From Nocardiopsis sp. YSL2 (lineage in GTDB: Bacteria; Actinomycetota; Actinomycetes; Streptosporangiales; Streptosporangiaceae), in contig NZ_JAMOAO010000001.1 of NCBI RefSeq assembly GCF_030555055.1, positions 3,286,001-3,350,000 on the forward strand: a stretch of DNA of 64,000 bases. Direction: 5' to 3'. The notes beneath the pieces were generated by a model, which worked only from the letters and a program-made list of their open reading frames with translations, searched no databases and was not told the DNA's origin. The position numbers and the translations under genes were made by a program. Positions 15,554 through 26,807 of the stretch are shown piece after piece; position 1 is the first letter of the stretch, and every line of letters starts with the position of its first letter.

Positions 15554-16387
15554 CTACGGCCAGGTGCCGTCCACCCGGGTGCCGTGGCCGGGTTTGGTCC
15601 GGTCCAGCCACTCCCGGCGGCTGCGGGCGAAGCCCAGGGACCACTCCACCTGGCGCTGGTGGAGCTCGGCCAGACCGAGTGAGGCGATGTCCGCGTGGCG
15701 CGCTCCGATCTCCTCGGCGACCGCGAGCGCGGCGACGGCGTCGGCGGTCGCGGTGTGGGCGTCGGTCAGGTCCACCCCGTAGAACTCGCTCATGGCGCCC
15801 AGGTTGCGCTTGCCGCGGCGGTAGGGGTCCACGCCGCGGTCGATCACCAGCGGGTCCACCACGGGCGCCACGGGGCCGCCGAGGCGGTCCGTGAGCGAGG
15901 GCAGTCCGTGCCGGGCGAGTTCCGCGGCGAGCACACCGAGGTCGTAGGGCGCGTTGAACACCACCAGCCCCTGTCCGGCGCCGAGCTGCTCGGCCAGCGC
16001 CTGGGCGATCTCGTCCAGGCACTCCGTCGCCGGGCGGCCCTCGGCTCGTGCCCGTTCCGTGGTGATGCCGTGGATGGCGACCGCGTCCGCGGGGATCTCG
16101 CGGGGGCCGGGGTCGACCAGCCACGTGCGGCTCTTGCCCTCGCGGTCCACCAGGGCCGCCGAGACGAGGAAGGCGGTGGCGGGGTCGCGGTCGGAGGTCT
16201 CGGAGTCGAAACCCAGCAGTGGGGTGGTGTGCCAGCCCAGGTGGTCGCCGCGGGCGGGCGGGGTGGGGCGCGGCTCGTGCTCGGCGCAGTACGTGCGCCA
16301 TCGGCCGCCCTCCTTGAGGACGACCCCGTCACCGGTGCCGACGGAGTCCGAGCAGGTGGTGCAGGTCCCGGGGTAGCGGTTGCGCAT
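15554..16387 (-). CDS. DEDD-family 3'-5' exonuclease (DnaQ-like)
   Basis: 277-residue protein with an N-terminal four-Cys segment (CTTC and a later YCAEHEP, probably a zinc site) followed by an exonuclease domain. Exo I is LLGFDSETSDRDPATAFLV (acidic D and E), Exo II lies in VVFNAPYDLGVLAAEL, and Exo III in DAHTATADAVAALAVAEEI with the DAxxT...D pattern. It is probably involved in proofreading-like trimming or nucleic-acid turnover rather than being the replicative epsilon subunit, because no polymerase-binding tail is seen. ATG at 16387 has GAGGA upstream; the open frame continues further 5' without family similarity. Confidence 0.87.
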   Translation of the reverse strand: MRNRYPGTCTTCSDSVGTGDGVVLKEGGRWRTYCAEHEPRPTPPARGDHLGWHTTPLLGFDSETSDRDPATAFLVSAALVDREGKSRTWLVDPGPREIPADAVAIHGITTERARAEGRPATECLDEIAQALAEQLGAGQGLVVFNAPYDLGVLAAELARHGLPSLTDRLGGPVAPVVDPLVIDRGVDPYRRGKRNLGAMSEFYGVDLTDAHTATADAVAALAVAEEIGARHADIASLGLAELHQRQVEWSLGFARSRREWLDRTKPGHGTRVDGTWP

Positions 16388-16588
16388 GGGGTCCTCTCCG
16401 ACGGGATGATCGGTGATCGGGCAACATCGTAGAGCGCGGTGGTGACAGTCGGTGCGCGAACGGTCGAGGTCGCGGGGCGTGCGGGAGGAGGCCGCGCCGG
16501 GCGCGTCCGCCGAGGGTGCTCCCCCCGTCACGGAGCGACTTTGCGGTGGTGGTGGATGACATGTGGGGGATTGGGGAAGGGAAGGGAC

Positions 16589-16813
16589 ATGAGTCTGGAA
16601 GAGGCATCACGTCAACTGGAAGCCGCAGTCCACGACGCACGCGTCTCCTTCGACTGCATACTGCTCGAGGAGCTCGACCGGGCGCACACGAACGCGATCA
16701 CGGCGCGTGCGGCGGTGGACGCCGCGGAGCAGGCCATCAGAGTGGAACTGGAACGGCGCGCCGGCGAGGAGGGTGACGCGTCGGTCGGCAACGCAGGGGA
16801 AACGACCGAATAG
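16589..16813 (+). CDS. Small helical protein, unknown function
   Basis: 74 residues, predicted to be largely helical and charged, with a heptad-like stretch (LEEASRQLEAAVHDARVSF and onward) that suggests a short coiled coil. No family recognised. ATG at 16589 follows GGGAAGGG. It is followed 48 nt later by another small gene on the same strand and may be cotranscribed with it. Confidence 0.6.
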   Translation: MSLEEASRQLEAAVHDARVSFDCILLEELDRAHTNAITARAAVDAAEQAIRVELERRAGEEGDASVGNAGETTE

Positions 16814-16849
16814 TCCGCGTTCCGTTCGAACAGAGTTTCGATCAGCGGG

Positions 16850-16855
16850 TATGCT
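16850..16855 (+). promoter_or_regulatory. TATGCT overlapping ribosome site
   Basis: TATGCT ends 6 nt before ATG 16862, and GGAGG lies in between. It could be a -10 for a leaderless message, or the gene may be read from upstream using GGAGG. Confidence 0.35.
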
Positions 16856-16861
16856 GGAGGC

Positions 16862-17236
16862 ATGCCCGATCAGTCGCTGACGCCGGACTGGCCCGCGAGT
16901 GTGCACCCACCCGGGTCGGACTCCTTCGAACAGACGGCCCTGGTGTGGCTGTTCGACCACGTGCCGGCCGACTACCGGCTGCACGGGGTTCTGCGCCGCC
17001 ATCCCGTCGCCCTCTCCCGGCTGGCACGCCAGTACGTCTCCGCGGCACTGGAAGCCGCCCGGGAGGGGTACCGCACGGCCCGGGTGGACCTGCGCGACCA
17101 CCTGCCCGCTCACGCCCTCGACCAGGTGATGAACGCCTACCTCGCCGAGGGCAAGCGCACCGCCGCGGTGCTGCGCTCCATCGAGGCCGTCGACGCCGAA
17201 CTCAAGGCGGTGTCCGAACGGGGCGACGATGAGTGA
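16862..17236 (+). CDS. Conserved actinobacterial hypothetical protein
   Basis: 124-residue soluble protein with no signal or membrane segment. The sequence SFEQTALVWLFDHVPADYRL followed by HPVALSRLARQYVSA and a long C-terminal helical region looks like actinobacterial proteins of unknown role, which I cannot name. ATG at 16862 has GGAGG immediately upstream. It ends 10 nt from the convergent gene at 17247. Confidence 0.7.
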   Translation: MPDQSLTPDWPASVHPPGSDSFEQTALVWLFDHVPADYRLHGVLRRHPVALSRLARQYVSAALEAAREGYRTARVDLRDHLPAHALDQVMNAYLAEGKRTAAVLRSIEAVDAELKAVSERGDDE

Positions 17237-17246
17237 GGCGCGCGGC

Positions 17247-17861
17247 TCAGGCGCTCACCCGGACCACCACGGCGACCTCGTCGCCGGTGTTGACCAGGTA
17301 GTGGTGACCGGAGCCGGTCCCGCCCACCACCCGGGTGCGGTCGGGCGTGAGCTCGGCCGCGGAGCGCATCCGGCCGTCGGTGCCCGACGAGATCAGGTGC
17401 GCGCGCCCGCCCACCAGGTGCAGGACCTCCAGTCCGCGCGACCGGTCCGGGCGCGGCGAGGGCTCGGGGACGAAGCTGTTGGGTTCGAGCGCCACCACGG
17501 TCACCCGCAGCCGGCCGGTGGCGCGGCGCCGGGCGGCGCGGGGCGCGGGCTGCCAGCGGCCGCGACGGGTGGGCCACAGGGTCGGGCGGGCCAGCGCCTC
17601 GGCGGCGCCGCGGGCCGCGGCCGCCAGCCCGCCGATCGTCGGAAGACGGAGTTCCCGCAGGTGGGCGTAGCCGGAACGGCGTCCGGCGTCCACGACGTCG
17701 CCGATCCCGTCGAGGGTCACGGCCGGGCGGGGAGCGGGAGCGAGCGGAGCCGGGGGCTCTCGGTCGAGGGTGGAAGCCCCCTCCCGTCGCGCGGAGTCCG
17801 GGGGCGACGGGCGGAGACGCGTGGCAAGGGCGGTGGGCGCGGAGAGAGCCTGCTGGGGCAT
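17247..17861 (-). CDS. Hypothetical protein with cupin-like C terminus
   Basis: 204 residues. The N-terminal part is Ala/Arg/Pro-rich and low in complexity. The C-terminal 80 residues (GRLRVTVVALEPNSFVPEPS, then GLEVLHLVGGRAHLISSG and GHHYLVNTGDEVAVVVRVSA) have the small beta-strand pattern and spacing of a cupin barrel, though a clear metal-binding HxH...H set is not visible. The function is unknown. I chose ATG at 17861 (AAGGA about 12 nt upstream); the frame extends further with no ribosome site. Confidence 0.6.
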   Translation of the reverse strand: MPQQALSAPTALATRLRPSPPDSARREGASTLDREPPAPLAPAPRPAVTLDGIGDVVDAGRRSGYAHLRELRLPTIGGLAAAARGAAEALARPTLWPTRRGRWQPAPRAARRRATGRLRVTVVALEPNSFVPEPSPRPDRSRGLEVLHLVGGRAHLISSGTDGRMRSAAELTPDRTRVVGGTGSGHHYLVNTGDEVAVVVRVSA

Positions 17862-18355
17862 CGTGAGAGGATCCTTCACGTGCGCGCGTGCGGGAGACGC
17901 GCGGATGTTGTCTGTGGAACCCGGCGGACCGGGGCCGAAGGGGTGCCGGCCTCCCGAGCGGGGGCGGATCACCCGAGGCGGATGCCGAACACGGGCACCC
18001 GAACGGTCGGAGGCGTGACAGAGCGCCTCAGGAACGACTCAGTGACGACAACACGGACACGCCACACGGGCCAGGTGGCAGGAGGCCCCGAGGGCCGTGC
18101 GAGCCATGGCTGCGGTGTGGGTGTACGGGTCCATGGACACAAGTTGACCAGCAATGTCGGGGAGGAGTCAAGCGGACGCACGCGATCGTGCGTGTCGTTC
18201 CCCTCACTCCCCGCCGACCGTGTTGCGGGAGGCGTGCCGTGGTGGTGACATGTGGAGCCCCGGGACGGCGTGGTAGCACCGCCGGAAGGGGCACCATCCC
18301 CCCAGCAGCAGCGATCAGGAGTGGCCGTGATGGCATCCGTCTCCGGAAGGCACGG
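17862..18355. other. Intergenic region, no convincing gene
   Basis: 494 bases between divergent genes. It contains an inverted repeat with arms ACGCACG and CGTGCGT around CGAT (18176-18193) and a TTGACC at about 18144. Long frames are present on both strands, but none has a ribosome site or recognisable product. Confidence 0.5.
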
Positions 18356-18535
18356 GTGAACCCGCCGGGACTGTGGGCGCGTGTGCTGGTGCGCGCGCTC
18401 GTCGTCGCGGCCGCCGGAGTGATGGCCCTGGGCTTCCTCGGTCCGGGCGCGGCCGTCCTGGTCGCGGCCCTGACCTCGCTGAGCTTCGTTCTGCTGTGGT
18501 TGCGGGAGCGCACGGCCGCCCCGCCCGACGAATAG
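18356..18535 (+). CDS. 59-residue membrane protein
   Basis: Short gene with GTG at 18356 and GGAAGG 5 nt upstream. The product has two hydrophobic stretches (VLVRALVVAAAGVMALGFLG and AVLVAALTSLSFVLLWL) and a charged tail RERTAAPPDE. No family recognised; longer upstream frames show no coding character. It sits 77 nt before the sigma-like gene. Confidence 0.6.
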   Translation: MNPPGLWARVLVRALVVAAAGVMALGFLGPGAAVLVAALTSLSFVLLWLRERTAAPPDE

Positions 18536-18598
18536 CGGGGCTCCGCCGGGCACGGCGTGTCTTTCGACAAACCGGGGAGCGCGGTGTCACGCGCCGCG

Positions 18599-18604
18599 TA
18601 GATT
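18599..18604 (+). promoter_or_regulatory. Candidate -10 element, leaderless gene
   Basis: TAGATT ends 8 nt before the ATG at 18613; no ribosome site lies between. Confidence 0.45.
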
Positions 18605-18612
18605 CTTGGTCT

Positions 18613-19194
18613 ATGACGGACCAGGATCTCCTCCACGCCCTGCGTTCCAGTCGGACTCCGCCCGCGGATGCCTACGCACAGCTCCTGGATGACTACGGAG
18701 AGGAGTTGTTCCGGCGCTGCATCCTGGTCCTGCGCGATCGCGACGCGGCCCACGTCGTGCTCAGGGACACGCTGATCGTCGCCCACGCGCACGCGGCGCG
18801 CCTGCGGAGCGCCGACCGGCTGGGGGAGTGGCTGCACGCCCTGGCGGAGGCCGAATGCGCGCGGCACCGGGAGAACGGGCCGCGCTGCACGCAGCCGCGC
18901 GAGTGGCGCATGCCCGAGCAGACCTCCCTGGTCCGGGCCCGCGTGCTCAACGGGATGTGCGGCCCGGAGCTGGACGGGTACCGCACGCACGTCGCCGCGC
19001 GGGCCGACCGCTTCGGCCGGGACGGCTTCCCCCTGCCGCGGGGCGGCGGACTCGGTCCGCGCGGCCTGGCCCCGCTCGTGCCCGTCGCCCTGGCGCTGAT
19101 CTGCGCACTGCTGGCGATCGCCTGCGCGGGCTACGTCCTGGCCAGGGACAGCGCGCACGAGCCGTTCCCCGGCGCGGTCTCCAGCCGCCCGTGA
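18613..19194 (+). CDS. Sigma-region-2-like protein with C-terminal membrane helix
   Basis: 193 residues. Residues about 15-85 (YAQLLDDYGEELFRRCILVL, then DAAHVVLRDTLIVAHAHAAR and LGEWLHALAEAECARH) resemble region 2 of ECF sigma factors, including the helix that binds core polymerase and the -10 region. Region 4 is absent. Instead there is a linker and one hydrophobic helix near the C terminus (LAPLVPVALALICALLAIAC). This could be a membrane-tethered sigma-like regulator or an anti-sigma mimic; neither is shown. The gene is convergent with ppa. Confidence 0.7.
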   Translation: MTDQDLLHALRSSRTPPADAYAQLLDDYGEELFRRCILVLRDRDAAHVVLRDTLIVAHAHAARLRSADRLGEWLHALAEAECARHRENGPRCTQPREWRMPEQTSLVRARVLNGMCGPELDGYRTHVAARADRFGRDGFPLPRGGGLGPRGLAPLVPVALALICALLAIACAGYVLARDSAHEPFPGAVSSRP

Positions 19195-19196
19195 GT

Positions 19197-19228
19197 ACGG
19201 CCCGGCCGGGGAATCCCCGCCGGGCCGT
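19197..19228. terminator. Bidirectional terminator between convergent genes
   Basis: ACGGCCCGGC(C)GGGG pairs with CCCCGCCGGGCCGT with a single bulged C, between the stops of the sigma-like gene and ppa. Confidence 0.8.
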
Positions 19229-19242
19229 CGCCGAGACCGGAC

Positions 19243-19764
19243 TCAGTCGCCCGAGGTGATGTGCGAGGTGTCGCCGTGGGTGCCCGCCTCCTCGGCGCGC
19301 TTGACCGAGGCGACGATCTCCTGCTCGGCCTCGTGGCGGCCGACCCAGCTGGCGCCCTCGACCGACTTGCCCGGCTCCAGGTCCTTGTAGACCGTGAAGA
19401 AGTGCTCGATCTCCAGGCGCTCGAACTCGTTCACGTGGTGAATGTCACGCAGGTGCTCCTGGCGCGGGTCGGTCGCCGGGACGCAGAGCAGCTTGTCGTC
19501 GCCGCCCGCCTCGTCGCGCATCCGGAACATGCCGATGGCGCGGGCCCGGATCAGGCAGCCCGGGAAGGTCGGGGCCTTGAGCAGGACAAGAGCGTCCAAG
19601 GGGTCGCCGTCCTCGCCGAGTGTCCCCTCGACGAAACCGTAGTCGGCGGGGTACGTCGTGGAGGTGAACAGCATGCGGTCGAGACGGATGCGACCGGTCT
19701 CGTGGTCCACCTCGTACTTGTTGCGCTCCCCCTTGGGGATCTCGATCGTAACGTCGAATTCCAT
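19243..19764 (-). CDS. ppa: Inorganic pyrophosphatase (family I)
   Basis: Hydrolyses pyrophosphate to phosphate, pulling biosynthetic reactions forward. 173 residues from [12 protein letters not shown]. Hallmarks: [35 protein letters not shown] (metal-binding Asp cluster) and [19 protein letters not shown] at 19764 gives the usual N terminus; a TTG six codons upstream is the alternative. It is divergent from dacB across about 80 bp, a conserved actinobacterial pairing. Confidence 0.97.
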   Translation of the reverse strand: MEFDVTIEIPKGERNKYEVDHETGRIRLDRMLFTSTTYPADYGFVEGTLGEDGDPLDALVLLKAPTFPGCLIRARAIGMFRMRDEAGGDDKLLCVPATDPRQEHLRDIHHVNEFERLEIEHFFTVYKDLEPGKSVEGASWVGRHEAEQEIVASVKRAEEAGTHGDTSHITSGD

Positions 19765-19845
19765 GCTGATCTCGGCTCCCAATGCGACTAATGTCGCCGT
19801 ATAACAACAACGTCAGGCCGCGACACCGAAGGAAGGGCGGGTGCC

Positions 19846-21204
19846 GTGCGACGGGTACGAGGCGAGGTCTACCTCGCGCTTGCCCTGCTCAACATATTCG
19901 TGCTGCTTGCAGGGTTTGTCTCCCTCGACGTCATCGAGGCTCGACCTCTTCCCGCGCCGCCCCATCCCGTCACCAACGCCGAGGGCGTGGCAGCGGCGGA
20001 ACCCGCGGCCTCGACTCCTGCGGACCCGGAACGGATCGCGGACATCCTCGATGATCCCATGTCGGCCGCCGGGCTGGAGGACGGCCTCACCGGTTACGTG
20101 ACCGACCCCTCCGGAACCCCGCTCTTCGAACTCGATCCGGACACAGCGGTGACCCCGGCCTCGACCACGAAGATCGCGACGGCGGTGACCGTCCTGGACG
20201 CCGTCGGCCCCGACCACGTGCTGACCACCGAGGCCTACTTCGACGCCGACGAGAACCGGGTGGTGCTGCGCGGAGGGGGCGATGCGACCCTGACGGCCGA
20301 CTCCGAAGCCTACCCGCAGGTAGCGACCCTGGCCGAGCTCGCCGCCGGGACCGCCGAGGCACTCGCCGCCGAGGGGGTCGACACCGTCTCCCTGGGGTAC
20401 GACGACTCGCTGTTCACCGGTCCGGAGACCCCGCGGGGCTGGAAGCCCAACTACGTCCCCGAGGGCAACGCCGCGCCCGTCACCGCGCTGATGATCGACT
20501 CCGGGCGCGTGGCCCCCGGCGCCAGCGGCTACGGGTCGCGCTCGACCGAGCCGTCCCTGCACGCCGCCCGCGCCTTCGCCGACCAACTGGAGGAGGCGGG
20601 CGTCACGGTCGAGGGCGAGCCCTCCGACGCCACCGCCTCGGGCGAGCCGATCGCCTCGGTGGACTCGCCGTCGATGGCCAGGATGGTGGAGTCCATGATG
20701 CTGTCCAGCGACAACATCATGGCCGAGGCCATGGGCCGGACCGCCGCGATCGCGATGGGCGAGGAGCACACCTTCGACGGTGCCACCGCCGCCACCCACC
20801 GGGTCATGGCCGAGCTGGGCGTGGAGGGTGTGACCCTGACCGACAACAGCGGGCTCAGCACGCTGAACCGCATCACGCCCCGGGCCCTGGTGGACCTGGT
20901 CCGGCTCTCGGCCGACCCCGGCCACCCGGAGCTGAACGCGGCGCTGACCGGCCTGCCCACCGCGAACTCCACCGGCACCCTGAGCAGGAGCGGACGCTAC
21001 GGAGAGCACGCCTCCACCCACGACGGGGCCGGTCTGGTCCGCGGCAAGACCGGCACGCTCAACGGGGTGAGCACCCTCGCGGGCACGGTCCACGACCAGG
21101 AGGGCAACATGTTCGTCTTCGCGTTCATGGCCAACAGCGAGTCGGCGTCGGGCCACCGGCTCGACACCCTGGCGGCCGCCCTCACCCGCTGCGGCTGCTC
21201 CTGA
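19846..21204 (+). CDS. dacB: D-alanyl-D-alanine carboxypeptidase/endopeptidase (PBP4 class)
   Basis: Class C low-molecular-weight penicillin-binding protein that trims peptidoglycan peptides outside the membrane. 452 residues with an N-terminal signal/anchor helix (VYLALALLNIFVLLAGFVSL). Active-site motifs: SxxK at S106-T-T-K109, SxN in MMLSSDNIMAE and KTG in RGKTGTLNGVS. GTG at 19846 is used, with GGAAGGG upstream. It is followed 12 nt later by a convergent cupin gene, with no terminator between. Confidence 0.95.
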   Translation: MRRVRGEVYLALALLNIFVLLAGFVSLDVIEARPLPAPPHPVTNAEGVAAAEPAASTPADPERIADILDDPMSAAGLEDGLTGYVTDPSGTPLFELDPDTAVTPASTTKIATAVTVLDAVGPDHVLTTEAYFDADENRVVLRGGGDATLTADSEAYPQVATLAELAAGTAEALAAEGVDTVSLGYDDSLFTGPETPRGWKPNYVPEGNAAPVTALMIDSGRVAPGASGYGSRSTEPSLHAARAFADQLEEAGVTVEGEPSDATASGEPIASVDSPSMARMVESMMLSSDNIMAEAMGRTAAIAMGEEHTFDGATAATHRVMAELGVEGVTLTDNSGLSTLNRITPRALVDLVRLSADPGHPELNAALTGLPTANSTGTLSRSGRYGEHASTHDGAGLVRGKTGTLNGVSTLAGTVHDQEGNMFVFAFMANSESASGHRLDTLAAALTRCGCS

Positions 21205-21215
21205 CGGCCGCGGCC

Positions 21216-21587
21216 TCAGTCCTCGACGCGGTAGCCCGGGACGGACGGCCAGCGCACGGTGAGCACGACGGACTCCTCCTCCGCGTGCCAGCCGTGGTCG
21301 ACGCCCTTGCCCCAGACCACGTAGTCGCCCTGCTCGGCGAGGGTCACGCTCCGGTCCGGGAAGTCCACGCGGAACCGGCCGCTCACCAGGACCAGCAGCG
21401 CCGTGCGCTCCTCGCCGGTCACCCACCGGGCCCGCTCGTCGCCACGCGGATGGACGCCCCACTTGATCTCGACCGCGTCGCTGTGCCGGGCGTCGCCGAC
21501 CTCCTTGAAGTGGCCGAGGATCCAGCCCCGGTCCTCCGGCGCGTCCTGCCCGGCGTTGCCGACGTACACGTCGTTCGTGGCACTCAT
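21216..21587 (-). CDS. Single-domain cupin protein
   Basis: 123-residue cupin. The barrel motifs are VEIKWGVHPRGDERARW, then LLVLVSGRFRVDFPDRSVTL and VVWGKGVDHGWHAEEESVVL, where HGWHAEEE could bind a metal. Substrate and reaction are unknown. ATG at 21587. The gene is divergent from the zincin gene and faces dacB tail to tail. Confidence 0.8.
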   Translation of the reverse strand: MSATNDVYVGNAGQDAPEDRGWILGHFKEVGDARHSDAVEIKWGVHPRGDERARWVTGEERTALLVLVSGRFRVDFPDRSVTLAEQGDYVVWGKGVDHGWHAEEESVVLTVRWPSVPGYRVED

Positions 21588-21595
21588 GGGGCAGG

Positions 21596-21601
21596 ACGGT
21601 A
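21596..21601 (-). promoter_or_regulatory. Candidate -10 element, leaderless cupin gene
   Basis: On the minus strand TACCGT ends 8 nt before the ATG at 21587; no ribosome site is visible. Confidence 0.4.
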
Positions 21602-21712
21602 GCAACCGGGTGCGGCGTCGCCGGCGGCACCGTCCCGTAGCGCACTCAGGGGCGACCCTGGGGCTACCCGGAATTCCCACCCTGATCCCCGTGCCCCCGC
21701 GCCCGTCGTGGG

Positions 21713-21718
21713 TAGGCT
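21713..21718 (+). promoter_or_regulatory. Candidate -10 element, leaderless zincin gene
   Basis: TAGGCT ends 7 nt before GTG 21726. Confidence 0.4.
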
Positions 21719-21725
21719 GGCGGAT

Positions 21726-22814
21726 GTGACTGTGATCGACTGGGACGTAGCCGTCAACACCGGAGTCCGCCTCGTGCGCCCTGGGCCGCAGGTGGACCTG
21801 TCCGACGCGCGGCAGGCCGTGGCGCAGTTGCGCGAGCTTTCCACCGTGGCGGCCGGGCATGTGCGCGACTTCACCGGAATGAACCCCCTCGAACCCGCCG
21901 GGCCCGCGGTCATCGTGGACCGTCCGGGGTGGATTCGAGCCAACGTCGACGGGTTTCGGGTCGTGCTCGAACCCGTGCTGCAACAGATGGCCGCCGAACG
22001 CCTGAACAACAGCCCCGCCGGGAACCTGACCAGCGCGGTCGGCTCCCGGATCACCGGGGTGCAGCTGGGCGCCGTCCTGTCCTACCTGGCGGGGAAGGTC
22101 CTCGGTCAGTACGAACTCTTCCTGCCGCCGGGCCCGGACGGCACCTCGCCGACCGGCCGCCTCACGCTGGTGGCGCCCAACATCGTCAACACCGAACGCG
22201 AGATGGGCGTCGACTCCCGGGACTTCCGACTGTGGGTGTGCCTGCACGAGGAGACCCACCGCATGCAGTTCACGGCCACGCCGTGGCTGCGCGCCTACGT
22301 CCAGGAGCTCATGCAGGAGCTCCTCCTGTCCTCGGAGATGGACGCGGCCGCGCTCATCGACCGGCTGCGCGCGGCGGGCGAGGCCGTCGCCGACGCCGTC
22401 CGCGGCGGGCGGGACTCCAACCTCCTCACCGCGATGCAGACCCCGGAGCAGAACGAGATCATGGACCGCGTCACCGCGGTCATGAGCCTCGCCGAGGGGC
22501 ACGGCGACTACGTGATGGACGCGGTCGGGCCGGAGGTCGTCCCGAGCGTGGAACGCATCCGTGCGCGCTTCCAGAAGCGCCGCGAGACCGCCAACCCCCT
22601 CGACCGCATCATGCGCCAGCTGCTCGGCATGGACCTGAAGATGCGTCAGTACGAGGAGGGCGCCGCGTTCGTCGGCGCGGTGGTGGGGCAGGTCGGCATG
22701 GCCGAGTTCAACAAGGTGTGGACCTCGCACGAGACCCTGCCCACGCTGGCCGAGATCCGCGACCCGAACGCCTGGATCGACCGCGTCGTGCGCCCCGCCG
22801 CCATCGCGGAGTGA
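21726..22814 (+). CDS. Zinc-dependent metalloprotease-like protein (DUF2342/zincin_2)
   Basis: 362 residues of the actinobacterial family often labelled 'coenzyme F420 biosynthesis-associated', whose true function is unproven. The zinc motif HEETH is in [20 protein letters not shown]. Further conserved pieces are [20 protein letters not shown] and [20 protein letters not shown], where the E and H could complete the metal site. No signal peptide, so probably cytoplasmic. Its stop overlaps the tilS start (GTGA), and the same gene-pair order occurs in mycobacteria. Confidence 0.88.
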   Translation: MTVIDWDVAVNTGVRLVRPGPQVDLSDARQAVAQLRELSTVAAGHVRDFTGMNPLEPAGPAVIVDRPGWIRANVDGFRVVLEPVLQQMAAERLNNSPAGNLTSAVGSRITGVQLGAVLSYLAGKVLGQYELFLPPGPDGTSPTGRLTLVAPNIVNTEREMGVDSRDFRLWVCLHEETHRMQFTATPWLRAYVQELMQELLLSSEMDAAALIDRLRAAGEAVADAVRGGRDSNLLTAMQTPEQNEIMDRVTAVMSLAEGHGDYVMDAVGPEVVPSVERIRARFQKRRETANPLDRIMRQLLGMDLKMRQYEEGAAFVGAVVGQVGMAEFNKVWTSHETLPTLAEIRDPNAWIDRVVRPAAIAE

Positions 22815-23848
22815 GCGGGCCGCACCCCGCCGTGGCCGCCGTCCGATCGGCGGTCCGGCGGGCCCTGGCCGACCTGCCCGCGGACGCCACCGTCCTGGCG
22901 GCGTGCAGCGGTGGCGCGGACTCCCTGGCCCTGTCCGGCGCGCTGGCCTTCGAGGCTCCGCGCGCGGGCCGGACGGCCGGGGGCGTCACGGTCGACCACG
23001 GTCTCCAGGAGGGATCGGCCGCACGAGCGGTCGAGGTCGCCGACGTCCTGCGCGGCCTCGGACTGGCCCCTGTCCTCGTGCGCACCGTCTCGGTCGACGG
23101 GCCCGGCGGCCCGGAGGCGGCGGCCCGCCGCGCCCGCTACGCCGCCCTGGACGGGGCGGTCGGGGCGCACGCCCCGGCGGCCGTGCTGCTCGGGCACACC
23201 CTCGACGACCAGGCCGAGACGGTCCTGCTGGGCCTGGCCCGCGGTTCCGGGGCCCGTTCCCTGGCCGGGATGGCCCCCCGCAACGGCCACTACCTGCGGC
23301 CCCTGCTCGGCCTCGACCGGTCCACGGTCCGCCGGGCCTGCGCCGAGATGGGACTGCGGGCCTGGGAGGACCCGCACAACCTCGACCCCCGGTTCGCCCG
23401 GTCGCGGGTGCGCCACGAGGCCCTGCCCGCACTGGAGAAGGCGCTCGGCCCCGGCATCGCCGAGGCCCTGGCCAGGACCGCCGCGATGCTGCGCGCGGAC
23501 GCCGACACGCTCGACCGGCTCGCGGAGGACCTCGAGGCCGAAGCCCTGCCGGACGCCGAGGCCGCGACCTCGGCCGCACCCGGGCCGGGGCCCCGCCCAG
23601 GCGCCGGCACCCCCGGGGCCGGCCCGGTCCTGGACGTGGAACCCCTGGCCGCGGCCCCCGCGTCGCTGCGCACGCGCGTCCTGCGCCGCGCCGCCCTGGC
23701 CGCCGGGTGCCCGGCGAGCGCGCTGACCGCCCGCCACGTGCGTGAGATCGACCGACTCGTCACCGATTGGCGTGGCCAGGCCCACATCGACCTCCCCGGA
23801 GGCGTGCGCTGCAGGAGGATCGCGCGGCGGCTGCGCTTCGAGGCGTGA
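22811..23848 (+). CDS. tilS: tRNA(Ile)-lysidine synthase
   Basis: Uses ATP and lysine to convert C34 of the CAU-anticodon tRNA-Ile to lysidine, so that it reads AUA. 345 residues with PP-loop [18 protein letters not shown], then [33 protein letters not shown] and [12 protein letters not shown]. The C-terminal domain is short, as usual in actinobacteria. The start GTG overlaps the preceding stop by 4 nt, so translation is coupled. hpt follows after 91 nt. Confidence 0.94.
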   Translation: MSGPHPAVAAVRSAVRRALADLPADATVLAACSGGADSLALSGALAFEAPRAGRTAGGVTVDHGLQEGSAARAVEVADVLRGLGLAPVLVRTVSVDGPGGPEAAARRARYAALDGAVGAHAPAAVLLGHTLDDQAETVLLGLARGSGARSLAGMAPRNGHYLRPLLGLDRSTVRRACAEMGLRAWEDPHNLDPRFARSRVRHEALPALEKALGPGIAEALARTAAMLRADADTLDRLAEDLEAEALPDAEAATSAAPGPGPRPGAGTPGAGPVLDVEPLAAAPASLRTRVLRRAALAAGCPASALTARHVREIDRLVTDWRGQAHIDLPGGVRCRRIARRLRFEA

Positions 23849-23939
23849 CCCGACCCGCGGGACCGGGCGGCGCCGGTCCTGTTCGTGCCGCTTATCCTGG
23901 GTCCCGCACACGGGGAACCCAGCAGCGAGGACATTGAGC

Positions 23940-24494
23940 GTGGACGCTAAGGACATGGGACAGGACCTTGAGAAGATCCTGGTCACCGAGGACGAGATCA
24001 AGGCGCGTCTGGCCGAGCTGGGGGCGCGGATCGACGCCGACTACGCCGACCGGGACCTGCTGATCGTCGGGGTGCTCAAGGGCGCCGTCATGGTGATGGC
24101 CGACCTGGCCCGCGCCCTGCACAGCCCCGTCTCCATGGACTGGATGGCGGTCTCCTCCTACGGGGCGGGCACGACCTCCTCCGGCGTGGTCCGCATCCTC
24201 AAGGACCTGGAGACCGACATCAAGGACCGCGACGTCCTGATCGTCGAGGACGTCATCGACTCCGGTCTGACGCTCTCCTGGCTGGTGGGCAACCTCAAGT
24301 CGCGCGGGCCCCGGTCCGTGGAGGTGTGCACGATGGTCCGCAAGCCGCTGGCCTACGAGGTCGATCTCGACGTCAAGTACATCGGCTTCGACCTGCCGAA
24401 CGAGTTCATCGTCGGCTACGGCCTCGACTACGCCGAGAAGTACCGCAACCTGCCGTTCATCGGCACCCTCGCCCCGCACGTCTACGAGGGATGA
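23940..24494 (+). CDS. hpt: Hypoxanthine phosphoribosyltransferase
   Basis: Purine salvage enzyme making IMP or GMP from hypoxanthine or guanine and PRPP. 184 residues with the PRPP motif [19 protein letters not shown] and a dimer loop [17 protein letters not shown]-terminal aromatic/base-binding segment [23 protein letters not shown] at 23940 has AGCGAGGA 8 nt upstream; an internal ATG at 23955 is less well placed. A -10-like TATCCT occurs at 23893-23898. Confidence 0.96.
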   Translation: MDAKDMGQDLEKILVTEDEIKARLAELGARIDADYADRDLLIVGVLKGAVMVMADLARALHSPVSMDWMAVSSYGAGTTSSGVVRILKDLETDIKDRDVLIVEDVIDSGLTLSWLVGNLKSRGPRSVEVCTMVRKPLAYEVDLDVKYIGFDLPNEFIVGYGLDYAEKYRNLPFIGTLAPHVYEG

Positions 24495-24713
24495 GGGAGG
24501 GGGCCGGGGAACAACGGGGCGGGTCGCCGTCGTTGCCATCATGACGGTTCCGGTGCCCGGTCCCGAGCGGTGCGTCCGCCCGGCGGGGGAGGTGTACCGT
24601 CGAATATCCCGGCGTCATCGCGGGGAGCACGTGTCCGTTAGGTCCTGCTTCGGAAAGTCCTCTGGGGCGGACAGCCTGGTCAGGAGGGACGGACCCGACA
24701 GGGTTCCGCTCAC

Positions 24714-26803
<2,090 letters not shown>

Positions 26804-26807
<4 letters not shown>

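Noticed and set aside
18028..19158. Long minus-strand frame opposite the sigma-like gene
   Set aside because: It is a shadow of the + strand gene: Arg/Pro/Gln-rich, no ribosome site, no recognisable domain.
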